64,000 nucleotides of DNA from Alkalicaulis satelles (GCF_008630495.1 NZ_VWOJ01000002.1:821001-885000); one strand, 5' to 3'. Positions 1-17,858 are shown, counted from the first letter of the stretch. Notes: generated from the letters alone by a model not told the origin. A program made the numbers and translations.

Positions 1-138
1 GCCGCTATATCCAAGGTGGATTGCGGCGGTTTCCCGATCGATCTCAGCAGTGCGATCGGCGTCATGAATTTTTCGGACCCGATCAATCGCCTTTTGAAGC
101 GACATATTCGGGTACCCAGGGCTTTGCTGGCGAGGCAT
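1..138 (-). CDS. Unknown protein, N-terminal 46 residues only (runs off left edge)
   Basis: The ATG on the minus strand at 138-136 is preceded by GGAG about 8 nt upstream, and the frame stays open to the window edge, giving 46 residues. The start reads MPRQQSPGYPNMSLQKAID, followed by a charged, helix-rich segment and ending in HLGYSG. Composition is protein-like (balanced K, R, D, E, A and L), unlike the arginine/proline-rich translations of the other frames here. I recall short uncharacterised alphaproteobacterial proteins that begin in a similar way (a YP-x-M-x-L motif, then an alanine-rich helix and a GYSG motif), but I cannot assign a function. It points away from the photosynthesis cluster and is probably not part of it. 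Confidence 0.6.
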   Translation of the reverse strand, partial: MPRQQSPGYPNMSLQKAIDRVRKIHDADRTAEIDRETAAIHLGYSG

Positions 139-651
139 GGCTTTCTCCGCTTCTATTCCGAACTGCAAAGACGTATACAGCCGCTCAGCGGAAAAAGCAA
201 ACGAAGCGGAAGCAACCGGAGTTCCCGGGTTGACGGCGCCACCACGCTATGGCGATATAGGACCCGCGGCATCCAGCCGCGCGATTCGCAGAAAGGGCGG
301 TGCGCCATGTTCAGGAGGGTAAGAGCCCGCTTCGTCTTCGCCGACCGGCGTTGCGGGCCCGGAAAAGCAGGAAAGGCCGCGATCCCGCTCCCGTGACAAG
401 GAAAGATCGCGGCCTTTAATCGGCAATCATATTTCCACCCCCAGTCCACACGGGGGAAAGGAGCAATGGCTCGTCTGGTTCCACCCCGGCGGGCCGTTGT
501 GCTATCTATATATGTGAATCCCCCTGATTTAGCAAGAATATTCGGCAGTTATGCGCTTGCCTGTTTGGGCTAAAATGCCTCAATTGTCGCCGGTATGTAA
601 AGTGCATAATGTCCACCAAACTTGACGCCTTCCGGCTCCATCGGGGCCGAA
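139..651. other. Intergenic region between the edge gene and ppsR
   Basis: No convincing gene is visible in these 513 bases. Open frames on both strands give arginine-, proline- and serine-rich translations typical of random GC-rich sequence. The stretch 500-610 is more AT-rich than the surrounding genes and could hold a promoter, but I see no consensus good enough to call. One strong inverted repeat (372-417) is listed separately. The left boundary of the photosynthesis cluster therefore lies here. Confidence 0.5.
372..417. terminator. Terminator-like hairpin, 13-bp perfect stem
   Basis: The arms aaaggccgcgatc (372-384) and gatcgcggccttt (405-417) are perfect reverse complements separated by a 20-nt loop. 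The A-run on one side and T-run on the other are part of the stem, so the structure could end transcription from either direction. The T-tract is only three bases, so it is a weak intrinsic terminator at best. It lies between two genes that are both on the minus strand, downstream of ppsR, and may isolate ppsR transcription from the edge gene. Confidence 0.5.
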
Positions 652-2091
652 TTAATGTTCGGGCTTGGGAGTCAGTTCGCCGATCTTGTGGCGGTGCATC
701 TTGGCGTACAGGCTCTGGCGGCTCAGACCGAGGATCTCCGCCGCCGAGGCGCGGTTGTCATTGGTCAGGGCCAGCGCCGCCTCGATACAGCTCTGCTCGA
801 TCATGTCCGTGCTTTCGCGCACGATATCCTTGAGCGCCACCCGTCCCACCAGATCGGTGAGCTGGTCAACGCTGGCGGGCATGGCCGCCCCGCTCTCGCG
901 GCGGCCCGCCACCAGGCGCCGGCCCACGGGCCGGATGGAAAATCCGTACACCGTGCCCGATGGTCCAGGCGCGGCCACGGCGGACACTTCCACCGGCTCG
1001 CGCAGATCATGCTGGCTGCGCACCATGGTCGCGAAATTGCGGATCACGCCGTGCTCGCGCAGATTGGCCATCAACACGTTCACTTCGGTTTCGGTGCGGC
1101 CCAGATAGGTCTCGACAGGCGTGCCGGCTGCGGCCTTGACATCACTCAGCTGGACGATGTCGGCGAAGGCTTCGTTGACCGAGAGGATCTTGCCGTCCTC
1201 GCCGGTCAGCACCAGCCCGTCAGGCAGTATGGCGGCCAGGCGCGCCAGCGAGGCGCCGCTCTGGGCGGCGGCGGGCGCATTCATCTCCGCGATGCGCACC
1301 AGATAATGGACATCCCGCCCCTGGCGGTAGATCGAGGCGGACAGCTGGCAGGGCTGATGGGCGCCCTCAAGCGTCAGCTCCACGCGTTCGGTGCGTCCGG
1401 TCTTGCGCGCCACGGCCAGCGTCTCGCGCACCGCTTCGGACCGGGCCGGTCCGAACACGCCGTCCAGCGTGCGCCCTTCCAGACGCTGGGCCGGCCGGCC
1501 CAGAAGGCGCGCCGCCGCTGCGTTGACATCGGTGACCTTGGAGCTGGCGCCTTCAACAATGATGACGCCTTCGGACGACAGCTGGAACAGGAGGCGGAAG
1601 CGGGTTTCGGCCTCGCGCACGCGGGCATAGTCCTGCTCCATGGCGCGCTGGGCCTCGATCAGGCGCTTTTGCATGCGCGCCGCCGCGCGCAAATCGCGCC
1701 CGATGGCCAGCGTCCACCCCTCGCGCCCTGTGGGCAGGGTGAAGTAGCGCACCGGCAGGTCATGCCCGCCAGGCTGGGCGTGATTGACATGGCGCCAGCG
1801 GCGCTTGCCGGCATGAGCCGGCGCGTTCAGAAGCGCGCTGATCTTGTCGCGGGAATCATCCTGGACCAGCTCGATCCATTTACGCCCGATCCAGCTGTCC
1901 ACGGCGTCTTCGTCGGCGAACTCGTCACCGGAATAGGCTGCATCACGGATCACCCCGCGGTGATCGACCAGCAGGGCGAGATCAGCCGCATTCGCGGCCA
2001 GGTCCGCCGCCATCTCATCAATGAAGGCCGAGAGGGCGACATCTCTGGACCGGAATTGGGCATTGGGGCCTTCGGTGGCCTTTGTGTCCAT
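652..2091 (-). CDS. ppsR: Redox-responsive repressor PpsR/CrtJ
   Basis: 479 aa. Master aerobic repressor of photosynthesis genes; the family binds TGT-N12-ACA dyads as a tetramer. An N-terminal segment (about 25-135) is followed by two PAS domains (about 160-270 and 280-390), and a Fis-type helix-turn-helix closes the protein (about 430-470, with ASAAEILGLSRQSLYAKM). Cys248 in the PAS1 region and Cys435 in the HTH sit where the redox cysteines of Rhodobacter CrtJ/PpsR lie (near 249-251 and 420-424), so thiol-based redox sensing looks intact. It lies 31 nt downstream of ppaA on the same strand, the usual ppaA-ppsR pairing. Identification is firm; the redox behaviour is inferred from the conserved cysteines. 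Confidence 0.95.
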   Translation of the reverse strand: MDTKATEGPNAQFRSRDVALSAFIDEMAADLAANAADLALLVDHRGVIRDAAYSGDEFADEDAVDSWIGRKWIELVQDDSRDKISALLNAPAHAGKRRWRHVNHAQPGGHDLPVRYFTLPTGREGWTLAIGRDLRAAARMQKRLIEAQRAMEQDYARVREAETRFRLLFQLSSEGVIIVEGASSKVTDVNAAAARLLGRPAQRLEGRTLDGVFGPARSEAVRETLAVARKTGRTERVELTLEGAHQPCQLSASIYRQGRDVHYLVRIAEMNAPAAAQSGASLARLAAILPDGLVLTGEDGKILSVNEAFADIVQLSDVKAAAGTPVETYLGRTETEVNVLMANLREHGVIRNFATMVRSQHDLREPVEVSAVAAPGPSGTVYGFSIRPVGRRLVAGRRESGAAMPASVDQLTDLVGRVALKDIVRESTDMIEQSCIEAALALTNDNRASAAEILGLSRQSLYAKMHRHKIGELTPKPEH

Positions 2092-2122
2092 GGAATCGCC
2101 TTGTGACCGTTATGCCTTGTAT

Positions 2123-3034
2123 TCACACAGCAGCTGTAAGCCTATGGACCAAACGTTCCGCTGTGACAACCGCGCGCACGCCGTCCGTTGCGGTCGCATC
2201 CGCGCCGATGCGCCGCGCCATTTCCATATCCCCATTGAACGCCGGTCCGCCAACCAGGACGATCAGATCAGGGTTCCGGGATTGAGCCCGCAGCTGACGG
2301 ATCAGCTCACGCAGCGGCTTGACCTTGACCGCACAACTCGCCGACAGGCCCACCACGTCATAGCGGGTCTGGGCCACCGCCTCGGTCAGATAGCCTGCCT
2401 CGGGCGCGGATTCGCAGTGCACGCGCCAGCCTGACCGGGCGAAGAATTCGCCCACCATAACCACGCCGAATACATGCTGTTCGCCTGGCGAGGGCGCCAG
2501 CAGGATGCGCGGCGAGGCTTTACCCGAGCCCAGACTGCCGGGCGTATCGGCTCTCAGCCCGTCGAGCACGCGGTGCAGCTTCATCAGACCGATGGTGACA
2601 TCGGTGAAATCAACCAGGTCCTCTTCCCACAGCCAGCCCAGATGACGCGCGGCCGGGGTGAGCAGCTTGAGCAGTATGTCTTCGTGACTGAAGCCGTCCT
2701 GGATGAGTGCATCAATGTCATCGACCAGCACACATGCATCGCTGTCCACGGCCCGGCGGGCGAATTGTTCGATCTGCGAGGGGCTGAACGGGGCGGGCGG
2801 GAACGGGCGCGGCGGGGTGTCAAGCGCCGCCGCCGCCTCGCGATTGATCAGCATCAGGCGGGGAATGATCTCCGCCTCGATCAGCTTGTCGAGCACATCC
2901 TTGGGCGGGCCGGCCTTGTCCAGTTGGCAGGGACCCGGCTTCGGGCCTAGCCCCCATAACTTCCAGGCGAACGGCGCGTGCCTTTGCTTCGCAAGACCGG
3001 CCAGTTTGAACGGGTCGAATTCCGTTTGCGCCAT
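2123..3034 (-). CDS. ppaA: PpsR antirepressor PpaA/AerR with B12-binding-like domain
   Basis: 303 aa. The PpaA/AerR family tunes PpsR/CrtJ activity and, in Rhodobacter, binds cobalamin in a light-dependent manner. The N-terminal part (about 80-165) is a helical cap domain containing HLGWLWEEDLVDFTDVTIGL. The C-terminal part (about 175-300) is a Rossmann-like cobalamin fold with SPGEQHVFG (182-190), VVGLSAS and VLVGGPAFNGD motifs. The classical DxHxxG motif is replaced by the E-Q-H-x-F-G form usual in this subgroup. It is the first gene of a two-gene minus-strand unit with ppsR and divergent from bchF, so both units share the 336-bp control region at 3035-3370. The alternative name is aerR. 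Confidence 0.9.
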   Translation of the reverse strand: MAQTEFDPFKLAGLAKQRHAPFAWKLWGLGPKPGPCQLDKAGPPKDVLDKLIEAEIIPRLMLINREAAAALDTPPRPFPPAPFSPSQIEQFARRAVDSDACVLVDDIDALIQDGFSHEDILLKLLTPAARHLGWLWEEDLVDFTDVTIGLMKLHRVLDGLRADTPGSLGSGKASPRILLAPSPGEQHVFGVVMVGEFFARSGWRVHCESAPEAGYLTEAVAQTRYDVVGLSASCAVKVKPLRELIRQLRAQSRNPDLIVLVGGPAFNGDMEMARRIGADATATDGVRAVVTAERLVHRLTAAV

Positions 3035-3260
3035 GCCAGATGCCTATCCTCCCCACGCGGTCTGCCGGGGGCGGAGGGGCCGCCCGGGCGCCACGCTTTT
3101 AGTGACCGCTGCCAATTTCGGGTGGTAGCGGCGGTGACGGACCGCCCAGGACTTAGCTAGGGCGCCTGAGGATCGGACCGCCCCTAATTATGCTTCAAAC
3201 CTGACAGTTAATCGGTGCGTGCGCCAGAGAAATCTTTGCTGCGCCGCCCGATAGAGCCCG

Positions 3261-3274
3261 TTGCCCGCGGGCAA
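3261..3274. promoter_or_regulatory. 14-bp perfect palindrome, candidate operator
   Basis: ttgcccgcgggcaa is its own reverse complement. It lies 7 bp before the TGTCAA arm of the inverted repeat and inside the ppaA/bchF divergent promoter region. It does not match the PpsR consensus, so it could serve another regulator or be a chance GC-rich palindrome. Confidence 0.3.
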
Positions 3275-3279
3275 GCGAC

Positions 3280-3313
3280 TGTCAAATCAACAGAACGTCC
3301 AATTTTGTTGACA
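3280..3313. promoter_or_regulatory. Inverted repeat with two overlapping PpsR-like half-matched sites
   Basis: TGTCAA at 3280-3285 and TTGACA at 3308-3313 are reverse complements. Within the repeat, TGT-N12-ACG (3280-3297) and CGT-N12-ACA (3296-3313) each miss the PpsR consensus TGT-N12-ACA by one base and overlap symmetrically. The right arm is also the likely -35 hexamer for bchF, so binding here would block polymerase. This is inference from motif and position. Confidence 0.4.
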
Positions 3314-3370
3314 CTCGCTTTATCGCTGCCTTACGCTCCAGGCTGCAAGAAGCGCAAGGGAGGGCGAGTC

Positions 3371-12278
<8,908 letters not shown>

Positions 12279-12282
<4 letters not shown>

Positions 12283-13712
12283 AACGCGACGGGGCCCGTT
12301 TTTCACGCCGCTGGGCGCAGCTGGGCATCGCCCTGCTACCCTTTGCCGATGCGGCGACGAAGGACCTGCCCCTAAGCCAGATCCTGCGCCTGTCCCTGTT
12401 CCAGATTTCCGTGGGCATGGCCGCGGTGCTGCTCACCGGCACGCTCAACCGGGTGATGATCGCCGATATGGGCATGCCCGCCGTCCTGGTGGCGGTGATG
12501 GTGGCCCTGCCGCTGGTGTTCGCCCCCTTGCGCGCCCTGATCGGGTTCAAGTCCGACACCCATGTCTCGGCGCTGGGCTGGCGGCGCGTGCCGTTCATCT
12601 GGTTCGGCTCGCTGATGCAGTTTGGCGGGCTGGCGATCATGCCGTTCGCCCTGATCCTTCTGTCGGGCGATTCCAACGCTCCGGCCTGGGTGGGCTTCGC
12701 CGCCAGCGCGCTGGCCTTCCTGCTGGTGGGCGCAGGGATGCACACCACCCAGACGGCGGGACTGGCGCTGGCCACTGATCTGGCCACCGAGGAGAACCGC
12801 CCGCGCGTGGTGGCGCTGCTCTATGTGATGCTGCTGGTGGGCATGGTGCTCAGCGCCATCGTCATCGGCCTGCTCCTGGTGGACTTCTCCGAGCTGAAAC
12901 TGATCCGGGTGGTGCAGGGGGCGGCGGCGCTGACCATCATCCTCAATATCGCCGCGCTGTGGCGCCAGGAAGCGCGCGCGCCCGAACTGACCCGCGCCGG
13001 CCGCGACCGGCCAAGTTTCGCTCAGGCCTGGGCGGTATTCGCCGCCAGCGGCCGGCATATGCGCCTATTGGTGGCGGTGGGCCTGGGGGCTGCGGCTTTC
13101 TCCATGCAGGACGTGCTGCTGGAGCCCTATGGCGCGGAAGTGCTGGGGCTGTCGGTGGCGGGCACTACGGTGCTGACCGCCTTGTGGGCGGCGGGCGCGC
13201 TGGCGGGCTTCGGCCTGGCCGCGCGCGGTCTCGGCGCCGGATTCGACCCCCATCGCCTGGCCGCTTACGGCATGGTGGTGGGCGTGTTCGCCTTCGCTTT
13301 CGTGATCCTCTCCGACCCGCTGGGCTCGCCCATCCTGTTCCAGGCCGGCGCGGTGCTGATCGGTCTGGGCGGCGGCCTGTTCGCCGTGGGCACGCTGACC
13401 GCGGTCATGGAGCTGGGCAAGGGCAGCGGATCAGGCATGGCGCTGGGCGCCTGGGGCGCGGTGCAGGCCACGGCGGCCGGCGCGGCCATCGCCATTGGCG
13501 GGGGGGTGCGCGATCTGGTCGAAGCGTTCGCCCAAGCCGGCCATCTCGGCCCGGCCATGACCGGTCCCTCGGTCGGATATTCAGTCGTCTATCACATCGA
13601 AATCGCGTTGCTGTTCGCCGCCCTGGCGGCGATCGGTCCGCTCGCCCGCCATGCCGGCGGCCTGGCGCAGCGCAAACCCGGAAAGTTCGGCCTGGCCGAA
13701 TTCCCCGGATAA
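12279..13712 (+). CDS. lhaA: Light-harvesting 1 assembly factor LhaA (PucC-family MFS)
   Basis: 477 aa, with about twelve hydrophobic segments. A member of the LhaA/PucC branch of the major facilitator superfamily, which helps deliver bacteriochlorophyll and assemble LH1 rather than transporting a solute across the membrane. Family motifs include LPLSQILRLSLFQISVGMA, ALIGFKSDTHVSALGWRRVP and LGLSVAGTTVLTALWAAG. It sits between bchM and puhA, the conserved place for lhaA. As no puc antenna genes are in view, LH1 is its likely client. Confidence 0.93.
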
Positions 13713-13736
13713 GAGGCTCGAAAGGGAGGCCTTATC

Positions 13737-14507
13737 ATGTCTGACGGAGCGATTATCGGGTCACTGGACCTCACAACGCTGCTCTTCATGGCGTTCACCT
13801 TGTTCTTCATCGGCCTGGTCTTCTACCTGCGCCGCGAGGACCGGCGCGAGGGCTATCCCCTCGAGGCCGACACCACCGGCAAGCTGGAAGAGCCCGGCGC
13901 GGTGTGGTTCCCCACCCGCAAAGCCTTCAAGCTGCCGAGTGGTGAGACGGTCTTCAAGCCGGACATGACCCGCGACGCCCCGTCGCCCAATATGGAGCGT
14001 CTGGCCGTGTGGCCCGGCGCCCCGTCCCAGCCGGTGGGCGATCCCATGGCGGCGGGCGTCGGTCCGGGCGCCTACGCCCAGCGTGAGGACAAGCCGGACC
14101 TGACCCATGAAAACCTGCCCAAGATCGTGCCCATGCGCGCCCTGCCGGACTTTGACGTGGCCCGGCCCAAGATCGATCCGCGCGGCATGACGGTGATCGG
14201 CGCCGATGGCGAAAGCGCCGGCGTGATCAGCGATATCTGGGTCGACCGGGCCGAGGCGCTGGTGCGATATTACGAAGTCGAGCTGGCTAAAGGCGGACGC
14301 AAGGTGCTCTTGCCCTTCGCCTTCACCAATATCCGCGGCAAGGCGCGCAAGGCCCTGGTCAGCGCGATCCAGGCCAGCCAGTTCGCCGGGGTTCCCGCGC
14401 ACAAGTCTCCCGACCAGGTCACGCGCCTCGAGGAAGAGAAGATCAGCGCCTATTACGGGGCGGGTACGCTGTACGCCACGTCTGACAAAGCGGAGCCGTG
14501 GTTCTGA
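13737..14507 (+). CDS. puhA: Photosynthetic reaction centre H subunit
   Basis: 256 aa. One N-terminal membrane helix (about 12-31, LTTLLFMAFTLFFIGLVFYL) followed by charged RREDRREGYPLE and a large cytoplasmic beta-rich PRC domain (GVISDIWVDRAEALVRYYEV). It caps the L/M heterodimer on the cytoplasmic side and shapes the proton path to QB. AGGGAGG lies about ten bases before the ATG. It is the first gene of the puh group; its stop overlaps the puhB start (TGATG). Confidence 0.96.
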   Translation: MSDGAIIGSLDLTTLLFMAFTLFFIGLVFYLRREDRREGYPLEADTTGKLEEPGAVWFPTRKAFKLPSGETVFKPDMTRDAPSPNMERLAVWPGAPSQPVGDPMAAGVGPGAYAQREDKPDLTHENLPKIVPMRALPDFDVARPKIDPRGMTVIGADGESAGVISDIWVDRAEALVRYYEVELAKGGRKVLLPFAFTNIRGKARKALVSAIQASQFAGVPAHKSPDQVTRLEEEKISAYYGAGTLYATSDKAEPWF

Positions 14508-15193
14508 TGTGTGATCCTGACAAAATGAAGCCTGAGCCCATTCCCGGCCTGCCGGATGATTTGCCCGAGGGCGAGCGCGTCCTCTGGCAAGGCGCGCCTG
14601 ACTGGAAATCGCTGGCGGTGCATGTATTCCACATCCGCTTTGTAGCGCTCTATTTCGCCGTGCTGATGACCTGGGAGGCCAGCGCCACCCTGTCAGGCGG
14701 CGGCGGGGCGGGGCTGGCGGCCTCCACCGCCTCGCTTCAGGCGCTCACCGGCGCAGCGGCCATCGCCCTGCTGTGCCTGTTCGCATGGCTGATCGCGCGG
14801 TCCACCGTCTACACGATCACCTCAGGCCGGGTTGTGATACGCGCCGGCGTGGCCCTGCCCAAGGCGGTCAACATCCCGTTCGCCATCATCGGCTCGGCGG
14901 CGCTCAATGTGCGCGCCAGCGGTCATGGCGACATCCCGCTCCAGCTCAGCGGCCCGGACCGGGCGGCGTATCTCTCGCTGTGGCCGCATGTGCGTCCGTG
15001 GCGGCTGAACAACGCCCAGCCCATGCTGCGCGGCGTGCCTGACGCGGCGAAGGCGGCCGAGGTGCTGGGCGCTGCGCTGGCAGAGAAAGCCGGCCAGTCG
15101 CCGGTGCGCGTGGCCAGGACGGCCAGCGCCAGGCCGGCCGCGCGCCCGCGCCGCCAGCCCATGCCGGACCGCGCCGCCGCCGCCAATTCATAA
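14507..15193 (+). CDS. puhB: Photosynthetic complex assembly protein PuhB
   Basis: 228 aa from the ATG at 14507, which shares its A with the puhA stop. PuhB is a membrane protein with a PH-like (bPH2) domain that helps assemble the reaction centre and LH1. The family signature GLPDDLPEGERVLWQGAPDW is near the N-terminus, followed by membrane segments near 48-60 and 75-95, and the domain motif VYTITSGRVVIRAGVALPKA. The last 40 residues are an Arg/Ala/Pro-rich tail. A GTG nine bases upstream is in frame but has no advantage over the overlapping ATG. Confidence 0.93.
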   Translation: MCDPDKMKPEPIPGLPDDLPEGERVLWQGAPDWKSLAVHVFHIRFVALYFAVLMTWEASATLSGGGGAGLAASTASLQALTGAAAIALLCLFAWLIARSTVYTITSGRVVIRAGVALPKAVNIPFAIIGSAALNVRASGHGDIPLQLSGPDRAAYLSLWPHVRPWRLNNAQPMLRGVPDAAKAAEVLGAALAEKAGQSPVRVARTASARPAARPRRQPMPDRAAAANS

Positions 15194-15215
15194 CGGACCA
15201 GCAGGAGTGTCACCC

Positions 15216-15698
15216 ATGTCCCAGAGCCGTCAGGAAATCATCCACCAGCGTGCGGTCTTCGCCATGTGCGTGCTGGTGGTGGCGACCATGATCATCGCGG
15301 CCTTCGCCCAGTGGACCGGGGCCGGCGCGCGATATGCGCCGGGTGATGATCCGGTGTTCTCCGCCGAGCTGTTGTTCGACGATGGCGCCCGGGGCCTGGT
15401 CACGGTTAACAATGCCGCCAATGGCGCGCGCCTCATTGAGTATGGCGAGAATGAGGGCGTGTTTGTACGCGGCGTGATGCGCACTGTCGCACGCCAGCGC
15501 CGCATGCGCGGCCTGGGGCGCGAGACCCCCGTCCGGCTCGCCCGGTTCGAGGACGGCCAGCTCTGGCTGATCGACCCGGCCAGCGGGGTGAACATCTATC
15601 TCAACGCTTTCGGCCCGGACAATCGCGATGCGTTCGACGATCTGCTCGAGCGCAGCACAGCCAGCCTGCGCGCCGAGGCCGCCGGAGGCCAGCCATGA
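15216..15698 (+). CDS. puhC: Photosynthetic complex assembly protein PuhC
   Basis: 160 aa. A single N-terminal membrane helix (about 17-36, FAMCVLVVATMIIAAFAQW) anchors a domain outside the membrane containing RGLVTVNNAANGARLIEYGENEGVFVRG split across strands. In Rhodobacter, PuhC is needed for normal LH1/RC levels. I chose ATG 15216 because GGAG lies eight bases upstream; an in-frame GTG at 15207 is within that Shine-Dalgarno region. Its stop overlaps the next ORF (ATGA). Confidence 0.88.
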   Translation: MSQSRQEIIHQRAVFAMCVLVVATMIIAAFAQWTGAGARYAPGDDPVFSAELLFDDGARGLVTVNNAANGARLIEYGENEGVFVRGVMRTVARQRRMRGLGRETPVRLARFEDGQLWLIDPASGVNIYLNAFGPDNRDAFDDLLERSTASLRAEAAGGQP

Positions 15699-15988
15699 GC
15701 CGCAATCCCCGCCGTTTTGACGTGAACTGCACCATCGAGGTGGAGCACACTAACGAGCATCTCCACGCCCATGTGGCGCTGGAGGGCGATGTGCCGATCT
15801 ATCCGGGCGACCGGGTGCGCGTGCACGGCTCTCCCATCACGGTCCAGTACGGCGAGGCGGCCCGTTATGACCGGGTCGCCACCGTGATGCGCGCGGGCTG
15901 GCTGTCACGTCAGTGGACGCGCCTGATGGCGCGTCTGGAGATCATGGAACTCTACGAAGTCAGCTTTTCAGCCGCGAGGAAACTATGA
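15695..15988 (+). CDS. Conserved 97-aa protein of the puh-acsF region, function unknown
   Basis: 97 aa, overlapping puhC at its start and acsF at its end, each by ATGA. Such tight coupling between an assembly factor and the cyclase suggests a shared role. The first two thirds form a small beta-rich domain ([18 protein letters not shown], then [18 protein letters not shown]), and the C-terminal part is helical with [15 protein letters not shown]. There is no membrane helix or signal peptide. Small ORFs of this kind are found between puhC and acsF in other purple bacteria; I know of no assigned biochemical function. Confidence 0.8.
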   Translation: MSRNPRRFDVNCTIEVEHTNEHLHAHVALEGDVPIYPGDRVRVHGSPITVQYGEAARYDRVATVMRAGWLSRQWTRLMARLEIMELYEVSFSAARKL

Positions 15989-17073
15989 CCACCGCGACCC
16001 TAGACGCCGCGCCCGCCGGGCGCGCCCGCACCGAGCCGAGCGAAACCACGCGCCTGGCCCAGACCGACACCATTCTCAGCCCGCGCTTCTACACCACCGA
16101 TTTCAAGGAGCTGGACGCGCTGGGCGTGGACGCCGTGCGCGCCGAATGGGACAAGCTGATCGCGGAGATGGAGGCCGATCCCAATCGCGGCCATTTCAAG
16201 CGCACCGAGGCCTTCGACAATGCGCTGATGAGCCTGCCCGAAGGGCTGCGCAAGGAATTCGTCGACTTCCTGGTCAGCTCGCTGACCTCGGAATTCTCCG
16301 GCTGCGTCCTGTACGGGGAGATCGTCAAGAACACCTCCAACCCCGACTGGCGCAAGCTGTTCAAGATGATGGCCCGCGATGAGAGCCGCCATGCCGGCTT
16401 CATCAATACCTGTCTGAAGGATTATGGCATCGGGGTGGATCTGGGCTTTCTGACCAAGACCAAGAAATACACCTTCTTCAAGCCGAAATTCATCCTGTAC
16501 GCGACCTATCTGTCGGAGAAGATCGGCTATGCGCGCTACATCACCATCTACCGCCAGCTCGAGCGCAATCCGCAATACCAGTTCCACCCGATTTTCAACT
16601 GGTTCAAGGAATGGTGTAATGACGAATTCCGCCATGGCGAGGCCTTCGCCCTGATCATGCGGGGCAATCCCGAACTGTTGCGGGGCGTCAACAAGCTGTG
16701 GATCCGCTTCTTCCTGGTGGCGGTCTACGCCACCATGTATGTGCGCGATCACAACCGGCCCCATTTCCATGCGGCGCTGGGCGTTGATCCCACCGAGTAC
16801 GACCACGAGGTGTTCGCCCTCACCACCGAGATCACCCGCCAGGTCTTCCCGATCACGCTGGATACCGACAGCCCCAAATTCCGCGCCGGGCTGGAGCGCA
16901 TGCGCGCCATCAGCGCGCGCATGGACGCGGCCAAGGCGCAAGGCGGGGTGATCGGCGGCCTCAAGCGCGGCGTGTGCGCGCTGCAGGCTTTCGGGACGTT
17001 TGTGGGCCTCTATATGCACCGGGTCGAGCGCAATGATGCGCCGGACACCGTGCGCCTGCAGCCGGTCTGGTAG
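15985..17073 (+). CDS. acsF: Mg-protoporphyrin IX monomethyl ester oxidative cyclase
   Basis: 362 aa. The di-iron, oxygen-dependent enzyme that forms the fifth (E) ring of bacteriochlorophyll. Carboxylate/histidine iron motifs are visible in [10 protein letters not shown] and [11 protein letters not shown], with further acidic ligands upstream in [14 protein letters not shown]. No anaerobic cyclase (bchE) is visible here, so ring closure in this cluster requires oxygen. The start lies in the stop of the 97-aa ORF; puhE follows after 8 nt. I see no bciE-type cyclase partner nearby. Confidence 0.96.
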   Translation: MTTATLDAAPAGRARTEPSETTRLAQTDTILSPRFYTTDFKELDALGVDAVRAEWDKLIAEMEADPNRGHFKRTEAFDNALMSLPEGLRKEFVDFLVSSLTSEFSGCVLYGEIVKNTSNPDWRKLFKMMARDESRHAGFINTCLKDYGIGVDLGFLTKTKKYTFFKPKFILYATYLSEKIGYARYITIYRQLERNPQYQFHPIFNWFKEWCNDEFRHGEAFALIMRGNPELLRGVNKLWIRFFLVAVYATMYVRDHNRPHFHAALGVDPTEYDHEVFALTTEITRQVFPITLDTDSPKFRAGLERMRAISARMDAAKAQGGVIGGLKRGVCALQAFGTFVGLYMHRVERNDAPDTVRLQPVW

Positions 17074-17081
17074 GCGCGCCC

Positions 17082-17858
17082 ATGAGCCTGATCGCCCCCA
17101 TCCTGGCCACGCTGGCGCTCTGGTGGCTGTCCACCGGGATCATTCTGGTCCTGGGCGAGCGGTCAGATGGGGCGCGGCGGGCGGCCATGGCGGCGGCGGG
17201 CGTTCTGGCGCTGGCCGGGATGGCGGGCGTGTGGGGCCTGCGCGACATCACCGCGCCCATGGCCGCCTATGCCGGGGCGCTGAGCGCGCTGGCGATCTGG
17301 GCCTGGCACGAGATGAGCTTCCTGTTCGGCTATGTCACCGGACCCAACCGGGCGCCCTGCCCGCCGGGCCTGACCGGCTGGCCGCGCTTCCGCGCTGCGG
17401 CGGCGACCCTGATCCATCACGAGCTGGCGCTGGCCGCCACGGTGATCGGTCTGGGTGTGATGAGTCTGGGAGCGGCCAACGCAGTGGCCTTCCAAGTGTT
17501 CGCCCTATTGTTCGTCCTGCGCCTGAGCTCCAAGCTCAACCTGTTTGTGGCCGCGCCGCACTTCACCGACCATTTCCTGCCGGGCCGGCTGTCGCATCTG
17601 CGCAGCTATTTCAGCCCCCGCCCGGCCGGGGCCTTCTTCGCCGTGACCACCGCCGCCATGGCGGTCGTGGCCGGCGCCCTGTTCTGGGCCGCAGCCTCCG
17701 CCGCCTCGCCGTTCGAGGCCGCCGCCTTTGCGCTTTTGGCCACGCTGGCCGCTCTGGGGGTGCTCGAGCACCTGTTTCTCGCTCTGCCCGTGCCCGACGG
17801 GGCGCTGTGGCGGTGGCTGCTTCCGGCGCGCGACCCGCGCCGCTCGCCTGATCTGTGA
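17082..17858 (+). CDS. puhE: PuhE, DUF3623 membrane protein
   Basis: 258 aa, with about seven hydrophobic segments. PuhE is the conserved integral membrane protein encoded near puhABC; mutants of Rhodobacter have altered RC/LH1 and bacteriochlorophyll levels. Recognisable segments are WHEMSFLFGYVTGPNRAPCP, LIHHELALAA and RLSSKLNLFVAAPHFTDHFL. It sits between acsF and hemA, a common arrangement. The stop is 15 nt before hemA. Confidence 0.9.
   Translation: MSLIAPILATLALWWLSTGIILVLGERSDGARRAAMAAAGVLALAGMAGVWGLRDITAPMAAYAGALSALAIWAWHEMSFLFGYVTGPNRAPCPPGLTGWPRFRAAAATLIHHELALAATVIGLGVMSLGAANAVAFQVFALLFVLRLSSKLNLFVAAPHFTDHFLPGRLSHLRSYFSPRPAGAFFAVTTAAMAVVAGALFWAAASAASPFEAAAFALLATLAALGVLEHLFLALPVPDGALWRWLLPARDPRRSPDL

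Larger units (their letters stand above)
3035..3370. promoter_or_regulatory. Divergent control region ppaA / bchF operon
   Basis: No gene is seen in these 336 bases. It holds a 14-bp perfect palindrome (3261-3274), a TGTCAA/TTGACA inverted repeat spanning 3280-3313, a possible sigma-70 promoter (TTGACA at 3308-3313, TACGCT at 3332-3337, 18-nt spacer) reading towards bchF, and two overlapping near-matches to the PpsR motif (TGT-N12-ACG at 3280-3297 and CGT-N12-ACA at 3296-3313). This is where oxygen control of the long bchF-to-idi run is most likely applied. Confidence 0.5.

Noticed and set aside
16-449. Several overlapping open frames of 60-126 codons on both strands left of ppsR
   Set aside because: Translations are rich in Arg, Pro, Ser and Cys, lack domains and ribosome sites; only the minus-strand frame at 1-138 has a plausible start and composition.
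610-627. TGT-N12-ACG near the end of ppsR as a PpsR site
   Set aside because: One mismatch, lies downstream of ppsR rather than at a promoter, and no extended symmetry; such matches are expected by chance.
622-2106. Long plus-strand open frame opposite ppsR
   Set aside because: It mirrors the codon pattern of ppsR (third-position GC bias makes the opposite strand open) and its product is His/Gly/Arg-rich with no family features.
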